Notes: generated by a model from the sequence alone, not told the origin. DNA of 64,000 nucleotides from Rhizobium sp. P38BS-XIX (GCF_012641435.1 NZ_JABAIJ010000006.1:62001-126000); one strand, 5' to 3'. Numbered from the stretch's first letter, positions 34,998 through 44,352 are shown. Made by a program: numbers and translations.

Positions 34998-35486
34998 CTA
35001 TTCGACCGCCTGGCTTGCGGCATTCATCTCGGCATTGGCTGAGAGCACGGCCTTGACGATGTTGTGGTAGCCGGTGCATCGACAGATATTGCCTTCGAGC
35101 TCGCTGCGAACGGTTTTCTCGTCCAGCTTGCCGCCATGTCGGTGGATCATGTCGACCGATGTCATTACCATGCCCGGCGTACAGAAGCCGCATTGCAGGC
35201 CATGATGCTCCTTGAAGGCAGCCTGGACCGGATGCAGCTCGCCATTGGCCGCCAGACCCTCGATGGTTGTGATCTTGGAACCGGAAGCCTGGACGGCCAG
35301 GATGGAACAGCTCTTCACGGATCTGCCGTCCATATGCACGACACAGGCACCGCACTGGCTGGTATCGCAGCCGACATGCGTTCCCGTTAGGCTGAGTTTT
35401 TCCCTGATGAAATGGACAAGCAGCATGCGATCCTCGCACTCGCCGCTGACCGAACGGCCATTCACCGTCAAAGTCACCTTTGCCAT
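34998..35486 (-). CDS. molybdenum hydroxylase small [2Fe-2S] subunit, coxS-like
   Basis: A 162-residue subunit with two [2Fe-2S] clusters. The plant-ferredoxin-type N-terminal cluster is in HVGCDTSQCGACVVHMDG with the final Cys in KSCSIL; the second cluster binds through GFCTPGM and NICRCTGYHNI. It transfers electrons from the molybdenum centre to the FAD subunit. An excellent ribosome-binding site, GAGGAGG, precedes the ATG by 6 bp. The gene leads the operon; 84 bp separate it from coxL. An in-frame opening extends upstream but without ribosome-binding site. Confidence 0.9.
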   Translation of the reverse strand: MAKVTLTVNGRSVSGECEDRMLLVHFIREKLSLTGTHVGCDTSQCGACVVHMDGRSVKSCSILAVQASGSKITTIEGLAANGELHPVQAAFKEHHGLQCGFCTPGMVMTSVDMIHRHGGKLDEKTVRSELEGNICRCTGYHNIVKAVLSANAEMNAASQAVE

Positions 35487-35781
35487 ATTTTCCTCCTCGC
35501 CTCTCCTCCAGAGGCAAGGGCATCATTTGACTTTTTCGCAATCCAATCAACCGCTACTTTAGAAAAGAAGCGGATTTTCGATGCCGTCTGGATCGTTTTA
35601 CTGTCCGGATGCAGGGCTGCCTTAGTCCAGCAACAAAAAAACTCTTCGCTCCCAATGGACAATCATATTTTGCACGATATTTTTTCGTAGTTGCAGGACT
35701 GAAAAGACAGCCCATCGTGGTGGAGCTGAAGAATTGGGACGACGTTGCCGGGTTCGGCTTAACTAACGTTGGAGAGAGTAA

Positions 35782-36069
35782 ATGAAGAAAGTTCTTATGC
35801 TCGCAATGATCGGCTTGGCGATCGCAAGCTGCACACCGACTGAACAGGGCGCAGGCATCGGCGCCGCATCGGGCGCCATCATCGGCGGCGCAGTCACCGG
35901 CAACGTCCGCGGCGCTGCCGTCGGTGCTGCCATCGGCGGCGTTTCGGGCGCCGTCATCGGCAGCGTTCAGGAGCAGCCCGGTCAGTGCTACTACCGCGAT
36001 CGTTACGGTCGTCGCTACATCGACGATTGCCCGCGCGGCGGTTATCGTGGCGGCTACGGCGGCTACTGA
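35782..36069 (+). CDS. glycine-zipper lipoprotein
   Basis: A 95-residue lipoprotein. The signal MKKVLMLAMIGLAIASC has a lipobox at C17. The mature part contains two glycine-zipper stretches (GAGIGAASGAIIGGAVTG and GAAVGAAIGGVSGAVIG), typical of small outer-membrane-associated Gly-zipper/OsmB-like proteins, and a C-terminal YYRDRYGRRYIDDC and GGYRGGYGGY tail rich in Gly/Tyr. Function is unknown; such proteins are abundant envelope components in rhizobia. It ends in a strong terminator. Confidence 0.82.
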   Translation: MKKVLMLAMIGLAIASCTPTEQGAGIGAASGAIIGGAVTGNVRGAAVGAAIGGVSGAVIGSVQEQPGQCYYRDRYGRRYIDDCPRGGYRGGYGGY

Positions 36070-36374
36070 TCGATCCACGATCGGCATTTCGAAGTCCCGG
36101 ACCAGGCGTCCGGGACTTTTTGTTTCAGGCTGAGGAACGGCGCGAAAATCGGCTTAGAGCCGCCTGGTCGCATTTCCCGACGCTCTGTTTGAAGCCGTAA
36201 AAATATACGGGAACCATACCGGCAACCGCGGCGTTTCACCCCGAGAGGGGCATATTTCCAGGTTTTTGACTCCAAAACGGTACACCTTAGAGACTTTTGC
36301 CTCTATGGTGGCCGCGCGTTAACCCCGGGGAAACGTCAAGCTGAGTAAGTTCTCATATAACCGTAAAGCGGCGT
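36070..36374. other. 305-bp intergenic region upstream of tamA
   Basis: No gene is supported on either strand. It contains the terminator of the Gly-zipper lipoprotein gene (36092-36121), a small CCCC-GAGA-GGGG hairpin at 36239-36250, and by position the tamA promoter. No convincing -35/-10 pair is recognised: TTGACT at about 36267 has no TATAAT-like partner at 17 bp. Confidence 0.5.
36092..36121 (+). terminator. rho-independent terminator of the Gly-zipper lipoprotein gene
   Basis: AAGTCCCGGAC (36092-36102) pairs perfectly over 11 bp with GTCCGGGACTT (36108-36118), with a 5-nt loop and a T-run at 36117-36121. It lies 22 bp after the stop codon. Confidence 0.9.
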
Positions 36375-38300
36375 ATGCTTAAAAGAACTGTACCGAGGAA
36401 GAGTATTGCGTATCGGCAGGCAGGAACCGTAGCAGCGGTTGCGGCAGTGCTTGCGCTCGGGCCTCTTTGGGCCGGCAATGCCTTCGCCTTCAAGCTTTTC
36501 GGCATCAAGCTCTGGGGCGAGGACGAGACCACCGACCAGGTTTCCGATCCCGTCCATTACACCGTCGATTTGAAAGCTGACAATCTCGACAAGGATCTGA
36601 AAGACTCCTTGAATGAGACGTCGATGCTGATCGCCGACAAGGACAAGCCCGCCTCCGGCGACCTCGGCGTTGTCGTGAAGGCCCGCGACGACCGCGACCG
36701 GCTGATCGCCAATCTTTATGAGAAAGCCCATTATGGCGGCGTCGTCACCATTACCATCAATGGGACCGCGCTTGACGCTTTGCCGCCGACGCCGACCTTC
36801 AGCCGTTCCAAGCCCGTTGCCGTTGCTATTAGCGTCGACCCAGGTCCTGTCTTCAAGCTCGGCAAGGTAAGCCTGCAGGGCGATGCCGCCCAACTGGACC
36901 CGCAGAAATATGGTCTGGTTCGCGGGGGAGATGCCGGCTCGCTGACCATCTTGAAGGCGGGTGACAAGATGGTTGCCGACTTCAAGAACGAAGGGCATCC
37001 GCTCGCCAAGCTCGACAAGCGCGATGTCGTTGCCGATCATTCAAGCAACACTGTCGACGTATCGCTCAAGGTCGAAAGCGGCCCGGTCGCTCCCTTCGGC
37101 AATGTCGGCGTCACCGGCCAGAAGTCGGTCGATCCGGATTTCATCAAGCGTTACGCCCGCATCAACGAAGGCAAGCCCTATTCGCCCGACGATCTGAAAA
37201 AGGCATCGGACCGGCTGCGCAAGCTTGGCGTCTTTTCCAGCGTCACCATCCGCGAAGCCGACAAGCTGGCGCCGGATGGCAGCATTCCGACGACCATCGA
37301 GGTATCGGAAGGCAAGCAGCGCTATTTCGGCGTCGGCGCTCAATATTCGACCATCGACGGCTTCGGCCTGCAGGGCTATTGGGGGCACCGCAATCTGACG
37401 GGCCGCGCGGATTCCTTGCGTATCGAAGGATCGGTATCCCGCCTTGGTGAAACAACCGATGTCGGCCAGCTCGATTACACCGCCGGCATCACCTACATCA
37501 GGCCGGCCACCTTCTACCCCTCGGCCACCTTTACGGCCGGCCTCAAGATGCAGAGCCTGCATCCGGATGCCTATGACGCCAACACAGCAACCTTGAGCGC
37601 CGGCCTCGCCTACGACATCAACGATCAAGACACCGTTTCCGCCGGCGGCGAGGTGTCGTATGAATCCGATACGACGGATGCCTTCGGCAAACATAATTAT
37701 CTGACCGTGACTATCCCGCTGGAATATGTGCGCGACACCCGCGACAACAAGCTGGATCCGATCGACGGCTATCGTGCCGCCATCAGCGCGAAGCCGAGCT
37801 ACGAGGCGATGGACGGCACGATCTTCGGCTCGGTGGAAGGATCGATCACGGGCTACAAGGGCGTCGGCGCCAACAACAATGTGGTCTTCGCCGGCAAGCT
37901 CGCCGCAGGATCGCTTCTCGGCGCCAACAGCATCGAGGACATTCCGGCCACCCGGCGCTTCTATGCCGGCGGTGGCGGTTCCGTGCGCGGCTATGGCTAT
38001 CAGGAAATCTCGCCCTATAATTCCAATGGTGACGAGACGGGCGGCCGCTCTTACGTTACGGCGTCATTCGAGGCGCGCGTGAAGATCACCGATACGATCG
38101 GCATCGTGCCGTTTGTCGATATGGGCAGCGTCACCGATACGGCCTTCCCGGACCTTTCCGATCTGCGCATCGGTGCCGGTGTCGGCCTACGCTACGCGAC
38201 GCCCTTCGGTCCGATCCGGCTCGACGTCGCTGTTCCGTTGAAGAAATATGACGATGGCACGGCCTATGGAATTTATGCCGGCATCGGCCAGGCCTTCTGA
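36375..38300 (+). CDS. tamA: outer-membrane assembly protein TamA (Omp85/BamA family)
   Basis: A 641-residue outer-membrane protein. A signal peptide (AVAAVLALGPLWAGNAFA region) precedes three POTRA-type modules (about 60-310; VDPGPVFKLGKVSLQGD, VESGPVAPFGNVGVTG, and VSEGKQRYFGVGAQYST). The C-terminal 330 residues form the Omp85 beta-barrel, with the surface-loop signature GGGGSVRGYGYQE and RATPFGPIRLDVAVPL near the end, finishing in GIGQAF with an aromatic C-terminal residue. TamA pairs with TamB to insert proteins or move lipids. The ATG at 36375 has no obvious ribosome-binding site, so the start is less certain. Confidence 0.92.
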   Translation: MLKRTVPRKSIAYRQAGTVAAVAAVLALGPLWAGNAFAFKLFGIKLWGEDETTDQVSDPVHYTVDLKADNLDKDLKDSLNETSMLIADKDKPASGDLGVVVKARDDRDRLIANLYEKAHYGGVVTITINGTALDALPPTPTFSRSKPVAVAISVDPGPVFKLGKVSLQGDAAQLDPQKYGLVRGGDAGSLTILKAGDKMVADFKNEGHPLAKLDKRDVVADHSSNTVDVSLKVESGPVAPFGNVGVTGQKSVDPDFIKRYARINEGKPYSPDDLKKASDRLRKLGVFSSVTIREADKLAPDGSIPTTIEVSEGKQRYFGVGAQYSTIDGFGLQGYWGHRNLTGRADSLRIEGSVSRLGETTDVGQLDYTAGITYIRPATFYPSATFTAGLKMQSLHPDAYDANTATLSAGLAYDINDQDTVSAGGEVSYESDTTDAFGKHNYLTVTIPLEYVRDTRDNKLDPIDGYRAAISAKPSYEAMDGTIFGSVEGSITGYKGVGANNNVVFAGKLAAGSLLGANSIEDIPATRRFYAGGGGSVRGYGYQEISPYNSNGDETGGRSYVTASFEARVKITDTIGIVPFVDMGSVTDTAFPDLSDLRIGAGVGLRYATPFGPIRLDVAVPLKKYDDGTAYGIYAGIGQAF

Positions 38301-38365
38301 CGAAACGTAAAGTTGCTGCCGACGTTTCAGCACACGGTTACAAAATTGAGGTTACTGTCGCCTTC

Positions 38366-41300
38366 ATGAGCATTTTGATTCGAATCCTCGGGAAATTGGT
38401 GCGCTGGGTCGCCTATGCGATCGTGGCGGTTCTTTTGCTCGTGGTTGCCGTTGTGCTCGTCGTCGGCTTCGTTCCCTCCGCAACCAATTATGCCGTCGAT
38501 CAGGCAGCAAAACTCGCCTCCACACCGGATCACAATATTACCGTGACTGCACCATCGGGCCTGCTCAGCGGCAATCTGCGCGTGGGGTCGATTACGGTCG
38601 CCGACACGAAAGGCGTTTTCGCCAAGGTGCAGAATCTGGCGATCGACTGGTCGCCGCTATCGCTTTTGTCCGGAACCTTTCACGCTGATCGTGTGGCCGC
38701 CGATGTCATCGATTTCCAGCGTCTGCCGGTCTCGACAGCGACACCCGCGCCACAAAACCAGACGGCGAGCAGCAGCGGTTTTTCCCTGCCCATCGCAGTC
38801 GATATCGGCGCCATTGCGCTCCCCGATCTGCGTGTCGGCCAGGCAGTTGCCGGTCAGGATTTCGTTCTCGCCGCCGACGGCAGCGTCAAGGCCAACAGCA
38901 GCAGCATGGGCCTGACGCTGAACGCCAGCCGGCATGACGTGCCCGATGCCAAGCTTTCCGCCGACATCGCTTTTGCTCCGGCCGAAAACCAGCTGAAACT
39001 GAAGACGCAGATTTCCGAGCCGCGCGACGGCATGCTGGCAGGCATGCTGCATCTGCCGGGCGGCCCTGCCATCAATATCGATCTCTCGGGCGAAGGCCCG
39101 CTATCCAACTGGGCCGGCAAGCTGCAGGCGGCGCTCGACGGCAAGCCGACGGTTGCCATCAACGGCCATCACACTCTTTCAGCAGATGGCCTGCACCATA
39201 TCGACGTCAAGGGCGGTGGCGATGTGGATTCTCTGCTGCCGCCGACCATGCGGCCGCTGTTTACCGGCCAGACGACCATCGATGTCTCGGCAACCTTCGA
39301 CGGCAAGGGCAAGATCGACATCCAGACCGGCAACCTTGCAACCGGCAGCGTCGTGATCGCCGCCTCGGGCACGCTCGATCAGGCCGGCAACAATAGCCTC
39401 AATGCCAATCTGATCGGCACCTCGGGGCCGGTCGATTTCCGCTGGCCGATGGAAGGCGGCGATGCTCGCGCGCTGATTTCTCGCGTTGACGTCGCGCTCA
39501 CGGGTGCGGCGCAATCGGTGAAGATCGACGCCAAGGCGGCCATCGATAGCGCCAGCACGCCGCAGGGTCAGATCGGCCAGGTCAATCTCAGCGCCAGAAG
39601 CGACAGTTTCAATCTGGCCAACATGTCCGGCCCGCTGCAGCTTCGTCTCGTCGTCGGCCAGACAGCCTTCGTCAGCGCCGACCTCAATCGACTGATCCGC
39701 GCGCCGATCTCGCTGACGGCGCCGCTGCAGCTTTCTCCGGGTTCTATCGGCTTCAACAACACGACGCTGGAAAGCGCCAGCATCGGCGGCACGGTCAACG
39801 GCAAATATACGCTCTCGTCCAACGGCTTGACGGGCAACTTCAAGCTCTTCGCCTTGCCCGGCGTGCTTCCGGACGGCGTCTCGAACAAATTCGAAGGAAC
39901 GATTTCGCTGGAAGGCCAGGTGGGCGGCACGGTGCCGTCCAAGATGACGCTCTCCAATCTCAAGGTGAAGTCCAACGTCGCAGAGATCGCCGGCAATGTC
40001 GCCCTCAGTGACCAGATTTTGACCACGGATCTCACCGGCAAGGTGCTCGATCTCTCGAAGTTCGTGCCGAATGCGCAGGGGCAGGCCGATATCGGCCTCA
40101 AGGCCAAGGGGCCGCTCACAGCGCTCGGCATCGATGCCTCGGTCAAGGCCGTCAATGTCAAACTTGCCGGACGCCTCCTCGACACGCTGGACATTGGCGT
40201 CACCGGAATCGCCGACCCTAATGCTCCGCAGGCAAATATCGACGCAACCGGTGCGATCGACGGCAAGCCCATCCGCATCAAAGCCGATGCGACGTCGAAG
40301 GATGGTCGCACAAGCATTCCGTCGCTGTCGGCCGAAGTCGGAACCAACAAGCTGCAGGGCAAGCTGGATCTGTCGCCGAGTTTCGAGCCGTCCGGCGCCC
40401 TGACCTTCAATCTGCCCGATCTGAGCCTGCTTGCAGCGCTCGCAGGGCAAAAGGCGGAAGGCGATCTCAAGGGCTCGCTCGATATCACCAGCAATGCCGG
40501 CAAGATCGGCCTCAAGGTCAACGCCGATGGCAACGGTATTCGTCGTGACGATCTTGTCATCAGCAAGCCTTCCGTCGCGTTGACTGTCGACGACCTGAAG
40601 GCATTCTCCGCCAATGGCAGCATTCGCGCCGACGCCATCGCCTCCGGCGCCAATCGCATCGCCGATCTCGGCCTGACTTTCGCCCAGCAGGGCAGCCGCA
40701 CCGATTTCGACCTGAAATCGAAATATGACAATGCGCCGTTGACGACCCATGGCAGCGTCGAGACATCAGGCGGGCAGACGACTGTCAATCTGGATAGTTT
40801 TGCCGGCGCGCCGAAAACCATACCGGTGAAGCTCGCCGCCCCCACGAAGATCGTCATCAAGGATGGCATCGCCTCGTTGAACGATCTGACGCTTCAAACC
40901 GGCGGTGGCTCTGTAACCGTCGGCGGAACGGCGGGGCAGAATCTCAACATCAATGCCAAGATCGCCAATCTGCCGGCGAGCCTTGCCAACGTCTTCGCAC
41001 CGACGCTGGCTGCCGAAGGCGTCATCTCTGGCACGGTGACGGTTACCGGCAAGGCGGCATCGCCCGTCGTTGCATTCCAGACCAACTGGTCGGGCGCCGC
41101 CACCAGTCAGACGAAATCTGCGGGCCTCTCGCCGCTCGGTATCAAGGCCGACGGCAAGTTTGCCGATAATGTCGTGACCATCAATACGAACCTGACCGGC
41201 CAGAGCGGCCTGTCGCTGAACGGCGGCGGCACGGTCGCCATCGCCGGCAACAAGGCGATGGCGCTCAAGTTTTCCGGCAACGTTCCCTTCGATGCGCTGG

Positions 41301-42550
41301 CAGGTCAGCTTGCCGCCCAGGGATTGGTGATGACGGGGTCCGCCAGGATCGACATGCAGATCGGCGGCACCACGGCAGCGCCCGCCATCACCGGTACAAT
41401 CACGACCGACGGCGGCAAGCTCGTCGACGTCCGCCGCAACCTGACGCTCAATGGCCTCGCCGTCACGGTGACCCTCGATGGCAAGCAGGCCGTCATCTCG
41501 CGGCTGAGCGGCAATTTGAACACCGGCGGCAGCATTGCGGGCAGCGGCACAGTCGGCATCGCGCCCGATAGCGGCTTTCCGGCCGATATCCAGATGAAAT
41601 TCACCAACGCGACTTACGTCGATGGCACGCTTGTCACGGCAACCATCAACGGCACGATGGGCATCAAGGGACCGCTTTTGACCGCACCCATGCTCACCGG
41701 CAACCTCAAACTCAGCAAGGCATCGATCACCGTGCCGGAGAAGCTGCCGGCTTCGCTGTCTGAAATCAATATCAAGCACAAGAATGCATCCGCCGCCGTC
41801 AAGGCACAGTTCAAGGACCAGAAGCCCGAGGCTCCGCGCAGCAAATCGACGGGCCTCGGCATCGACCTGCAGCTGGAAGCCCCCTCACAGATTTTCGTAC
41901 GGGGACGCGGCATCGATGCCGAACTTGGCGGCAATATCACGGTGCACGGCACGGCGGCAGAGCCTGTCGTATCCGGCGGCTTCACCATGCGGCGCGGACG
42001 CCTGACGATCCTGAGCCGCCGTCTCGACTTTGCCGATACCAGCAAGATCACTTTCGGCGGCGACCTGACACCGGCGCTGAACATGGAAGCCACATCGACG
42101 GCAGGGTCCACCACCATAACAGTCGATGTCACCGGTCTCGCCACAGACCCGCAGATCGGTTTCTCCTCCTCTCCTGCCCTGCCGCAGGACGAGGTGATGG
42201 CGCAGCTGATCTTCGGTCAATCCATGTCGAAACTCTCAGCCCTCCAGATCGCACAGCTGGCCGATGCCGCAAGCCAGCTTGCCGGCGGGCGATCCACCTC
42301 GCTGTTCGAAGGTCTGCGCAGCCATCTCGGCGTCGATGACCTCGACATCTCGACGGATGCGAACGGCCAGGCACAGGTCGGCGCCGGCAAATACATCAAC
42401 AAGCGGACTTATATCGAGCTGCAGCAGGGTGCTTCCAACAACACCAAGGCGATCATCAACCTCGATGTCGGGCGCGGCGTAAAGCTGCGGGGTGCGGCAG
42501 GCTCGAACGGTGCGGGTGAAGCCGGCATCGTCTACGAGCACGAGTATTAG
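38366..42550 (+). CDS. tamB: inner-membrane-anchored TamB (AsmA-like, DUF490) protein
   Basis: A 1394-residue protein that is one long periplasmic beta-taco, anchored by an N-terminal transmembrane helix at about residues 15-36. The C-terminal TamB domain ends with TYIELQQGASNNTKAI, VKLRGAAGSNGAGEAG and EHEY, typical of the family, and QIFVRGRGIDAELGG precedes the domain. TamB bridges inner and outer membrane and works with TamA on outer-membrane protein biogenesis or phospholipid transport. It is 65 bp downstream of tamA, in the same operon. The C-terminus overlaps nothing; a RIME-like repeat starts directly after the stop. Confidence 0.93.
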   Translation: MSILIRILGKLVRWVAYAIVAVLLLVVAVVLVVGFVPSATNYAVDQAAKLASTPDHNITVTAPSGLLSGNLRVGSITVADTKGVFAKVQNLAIDWSPLSLLSGTFHADRVAADVIDFQRLPVSTATPAPQNQTASSSGFSLPIAVDIGAIALPDLRVGQAVAGQDFVLAADGSVKANSSSMGLTLNASRHDVPDAKLSADIAFAPAENQLKLKTQISEPRDGMLAGMLHLPGGPAINIDLSGEGPLSNWAGKLQAALDGKPTVAINGHHTLSADGLHHIDVKGGGDVDSLLPPTMRPLFTGQTTIDVSATFDGKGKIDIQTGNLATGSVVIAASGTLDQAGNNSLNANLIGTSGPVDFRWPMEGGDARALISRVDVALTGAAQSVKIDAKAAIDSASTPQGQIGQVNLSARSDSFNLANMSGPLQLRLVVGQTAFVSADLNRLIRAPISLTAPLQLSPGSIGFNNTTLESASIGGTVNGKYTLSSNGLTGNFKLFALPGVLPDGVSNKFEGTISLEGQVGGTVPSKMTLSNLKVKSNVAEIAGNVALSDQILTTDLTGKVLDLSKFVPNAQGQADIGLKAKGPLTALGIDASVKAVNVKLAGRLLDTLDIGVTGIADPNAPQANIDATGAIDGKPIRIKADATSKDGRTSIPSLSAEVGTNKLQGKLDLSPSFEPSGALTFNLPDLSLLAALAGQKAEGDLKGSLDITSNAGKIGLKVNADGNGIRRDDLVISKPSVALTVDDLKAFSANGSIRADAIASGANRIADLGLTFAQQGSRTDFDLKSKYDNAPLTTHGSVETSGGQTTVNLDSFAGAPKTIPVKLAAPTKIVIKDGIASLNDLTLQTGGGSVTVGGTAGQNLNINAKIANLPASLANVFAPTLAAEGVISGTVTVTGKAASPVVAFQTNWSGAATSQTKSAGLSPLGIKADGKFADNVVTINTNLTGQSGLSLNGGGTVAIAGNKAMALKFSGNVPFDALAGQLAAQGLVMTGSARIDMQIGGTTAAPAITGTITTDGGKLVDVRRNLTLNGLAVTVTLDGKQAVISRLSGNLNTGGSIAGSGTVGIAPDSGFPADIQMKFTNATYVDGTLVTATINGTMGIKGPLLTAPMLTGNLKLSKASITVPEKLPASLSEINIKHKNASAAVKAQFKDQKPEAPRSKSTGLGIDLQLEAPSQIFVRGRGIDAELGGNITVHGTAAEPVVSGGFTMRRGRLTILSRRLDFADTSKITFGGDLTPALNMEATSTAGSTTITVDVTGLATDPQIGFSSSPALPQDEVMAQLIFGQSMSKLSALQIAQLADAASQLAGGRSTSLFEGLRSHLGVDDLDISTDANGQAQVGAGKYINKRTYIELQQGASNNTKAIINLDVGRGVKLRGAAGSNGAGEAGIVYEHEY

Positions 42551-42551
42551 A

Positions 42552-42652
42552 GCAATTCCAGGAAAAGTGCGCAGCGGTTTTCCGTCCGGAATTGCGCGAA
42601 AAGAAAGAGATAGAGCGGTTCGGAGATTCCGTGAAAAGCTGAACCGCTCTAG
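42552..42652. repeat. RIME-like two-hairpin intergenic repeat, copy 2
   Basis: A 101-bp element, 98/101 identical to copy 1 at 22132-22232. In this copy the outer arms GCAATTCC (42552-42559) and GGAATTGC (42588-42595) pair perfectly, and AGAGCGGTTC (42612-42621) pairs with GAACCGCTCT (42641-42650). It begins two bases past the tamB stop, between the convergent tamB and Lrp-family genes. Confidence 0.88.
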
Positions 42653-42710
42653 GGAATAAGTTCCCAGCCGCTGTTCGGATAGCGACTTGCCAGGGAAGAC
42701 GGGACATCCG

Positions 42711-43139
42711 TCAGAAACCCATCTTGCTGGTCTTCAGCAAAATGTTGGATTCGGTCGTGTTGATGCCGTTGATCAGCCGTATCCGGCGCAGTGTCTCGTC
42801 GAAGGAGGCAAGGTCGCGGTCCTCAAGCTCGGCGATGAAATCCCATTTTCCGTTGGTGCTGTGCAGTGCGCGCACCTGTGGCAGGCCACGGAGCTGATCG
42901 GCAACCTTGTCGGCCAGCTTGCCGAGCACTTCGATCAAAACAATCGCCCGCACGCCGGCGGCGCGCGTTTCATGACCAGTGCGAATGGTAAATGCGGCGA
43001 TGGTTCCGCTCTCCACCAGGCGGTCTATGCGGGCAGCAACGGTCGCCCGGGATGCGCCTGTCGCCGCAGCAAGAGAAGAGACAGATATGCGGGCATTGTT
43101 GCGCAGCGCGCTCAGGAGGTCGCGATCCAGATCATCCAT
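42711..43139 (-). CDS. Lrp/AsnC-family transcriptional regulator
   Basis: A 142-residue regulator. The helix-turn-helix is in MDDLDRDLLSALRNNARISV and SSLAAATGASRATVAARIDRLVE, followed by GTIAAFTIRT, and the RAM effector-binding domain (residues about 65-140; VLIEVLGKLADKVADQLRGLPQV, then STNGKWDFIAELEDRDLASFDE). It is divergent from the arginase gene, and Lrp-type regulators often control adjacent amino-acid catabolic genes, so arginine or ornithine is a plausible inducer (inference). A 15-bp perfect dyad lies 3 bp upstream of the start codon, suggesting autoregulation. Confidence 0.9.
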   Translation of the reverse strand: MDDLDRDLLSALRNNARISVSSLAAATGASRATVAARIDRLVESGTIAAFTIRTGHETRAAGVRAIVLIEVLGKLADKVADQLRGLPQVRALHSTNGKWDFIAELEDRDLASFDETLRRIRLINGINTTESNILLKTSKMGF

Positions 43140-43142
43140 GGC

Positions 43143-43157
43143 TTATCATTCTGATAA
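43143..43157. promoter_or_regulatory. perfect 15-bp dyad, putative Lrp operator
   Basis: TTATCA-TTC-TGATAA is a perfect inverted repeat with 6-bp arms. It starts 3 bp upstream of the Lrp-family ATG (43137-43139) and so overlaps its ribosome-binding region. Fifteen-base-pair dyads are the normal target size of Lrp/AsnC proteins. The rest of the 235-bp interval to the arginase gene shows no second copy. Confidence 0.6.
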
Positions 43158-43374
43158 ATACGATTTAGCAAACTGTCGAAACCTAATCAATTTTCGGCAA
43201 TTTTCCATCTTTTTGCTGTCATGCAGACAATCAATAATGCGAGTTGTCAATCTTTGGTGCGGCACAGCTCTTCACGGGAGCTCTGAGCCGCTCTATCTCA
43301 TTGTTTTCTCGTAGTTCCGGACAGAAGGCCGCTAGGCTTTTGTGTGGAATGACCTAACCCTCGGAGCAATGCCG

Positions 43375-44310
43375 ATGAACACGCAATCCACCCCTATCAC
43401 ATTGATCGGCGTTCCCCTGGAAGAAGGCTCCGGCCGTCGTGGCGCCGGCATGGGGCCGACCGCACTGCGCATTGCCGGCATCGAGACCACACTGATCGAA
43501 CTCGGCCACCGTGTTACCGACAGCGGCGACCTGCATCCCGCACCCGCGACCGATCTGCCTGACGATCCCCAGGCGCATAATCTGAAGATCGTCGGCGCCT
43601 TCACGCGCGCACTCGAAGCCAAGGTCTACGACGTGGCGGCCTCCGGCAGCTTCCCGCTGATCCTCGGCGGCGACCACAGCCTGTCCATGGGCAGCGTTTC
43701 CGGCATGGCGCGCCATGCGGCAGAGGTCGGCCGCCCGCTCTTCGTGCTCTGGCTGGATGCCCATTCCGATTTCAACTCGCCGGCCACCTCGCCATCGGGC
43801 AATATTCACGGCATGCCGGTCGCCTTCTTCTGCGGCGAGGCGGAGATAGCCAATGTATTGCCGGCCGGCCGGCCGCTGGTCGATCCGACGAAGGTTTTCC
43901 AGGTCGGCATCCGCTCCGTCGATGCGCGCGAGCGCGAGGAAATCCGCGAGCATGGCGTCAACGTCTTCGACATGCGCTCGCTCGATGAGCTGGGTGTTGC
44001 CGCCATCATGCGCGAAGTCCTCGACACGGTCGAGGCGGCCAATGGCCTGCTGCATGTCAGCTTCGACGTCGATTTTCTCGATCCCGATATCGCACCGGGT
44101 GTAGGAACGACCGTGCCGGGCGGCGCGACCTATCGTGAAGCGCACCTCATCATGGAGATGCTTTCCGACAGCGCCCTCGTCTCGTCGCTGGATCTGGTCG
44201 AGCTCAACCCGTTCCTCGACGATCGCGGCAAGAGCGCCCGGGTTCTGGTGGAGATGGCGGCAAGCCTTTTTGGCCGACGCATCTTCGACCGCCCCACCAG
44301 AGCCGCGTGA
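43375..44310 (+). CDS. rocF: arginase
   Basis: A 311-residue Mn2+ enzyme hydrolysing L-arginine to ornithine and urea. The metal-binding motifs are LGGDHSLSMG, WLDAHSDFNSP and SFDVDFLDPDIAPG, with RGAGMGPTALR near the N-terminus and VELNPFLDDR near the C-terminus; this is the arginase rather than agmatinase pattern. The start is set at the ATG 43375-43377 because GGAG lies 8 bp before it; an ATG six bases earlier is too close to that ribosome-binding site. Divergent from the Lrp-family regulator (235 bp apart), which presumably controls it. Confidence 0.9.
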   Translation: MNTQSTPITLIGVPLEEGSGRRGAGMGPTALRIAGIETTLIELGHRVTDSGDLHPAPATDLPDDPQAHNLKIVGAFTRALEAKVYDVAASGSFPLILGGDHSLSMGSVSGMARHAAEVGRPLFVLWLDAHSDFNSPATSPSGNIHGMPVAFFCGEAEIANVLPAGRPLVDPTKVFQVGIRSVDAREREEIREHGVNVFDMRSLDELGVAAIMREVLDTVEAANGLLHVSFDVDFLDPDIAPGVGTTVPGGATYREAHLIMEMLSDSALVSSLDLVELNPFLDDRGKSARVLVEMAASLFGRRIFDRPTRAA

Positions 44311-44323
44311 CAGTATTCCCCGA

Positions 44324-44352
44324 GTGATCCCGGACGGCAAACCCGGGATCAC
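44324..44352 (+). terminator. hairpin after arginase
   Basis: GTGATCCCGG (44324-44333) pairs with CCGGGATCAC (44343-44352) in a 10-bp perfect stem with a 9-nt loop, 14 bp after the stop. No T-run follows, so termination strength is uncertain. Confidence 0.5.

Noticed and set aside
31753..35486. True carbon monoxide dehydrogenase (coxMSL)
   Set aside because: The large subunit has the form II loop AYRGAGR and lacks the AYxCSFR copper-binding motif.
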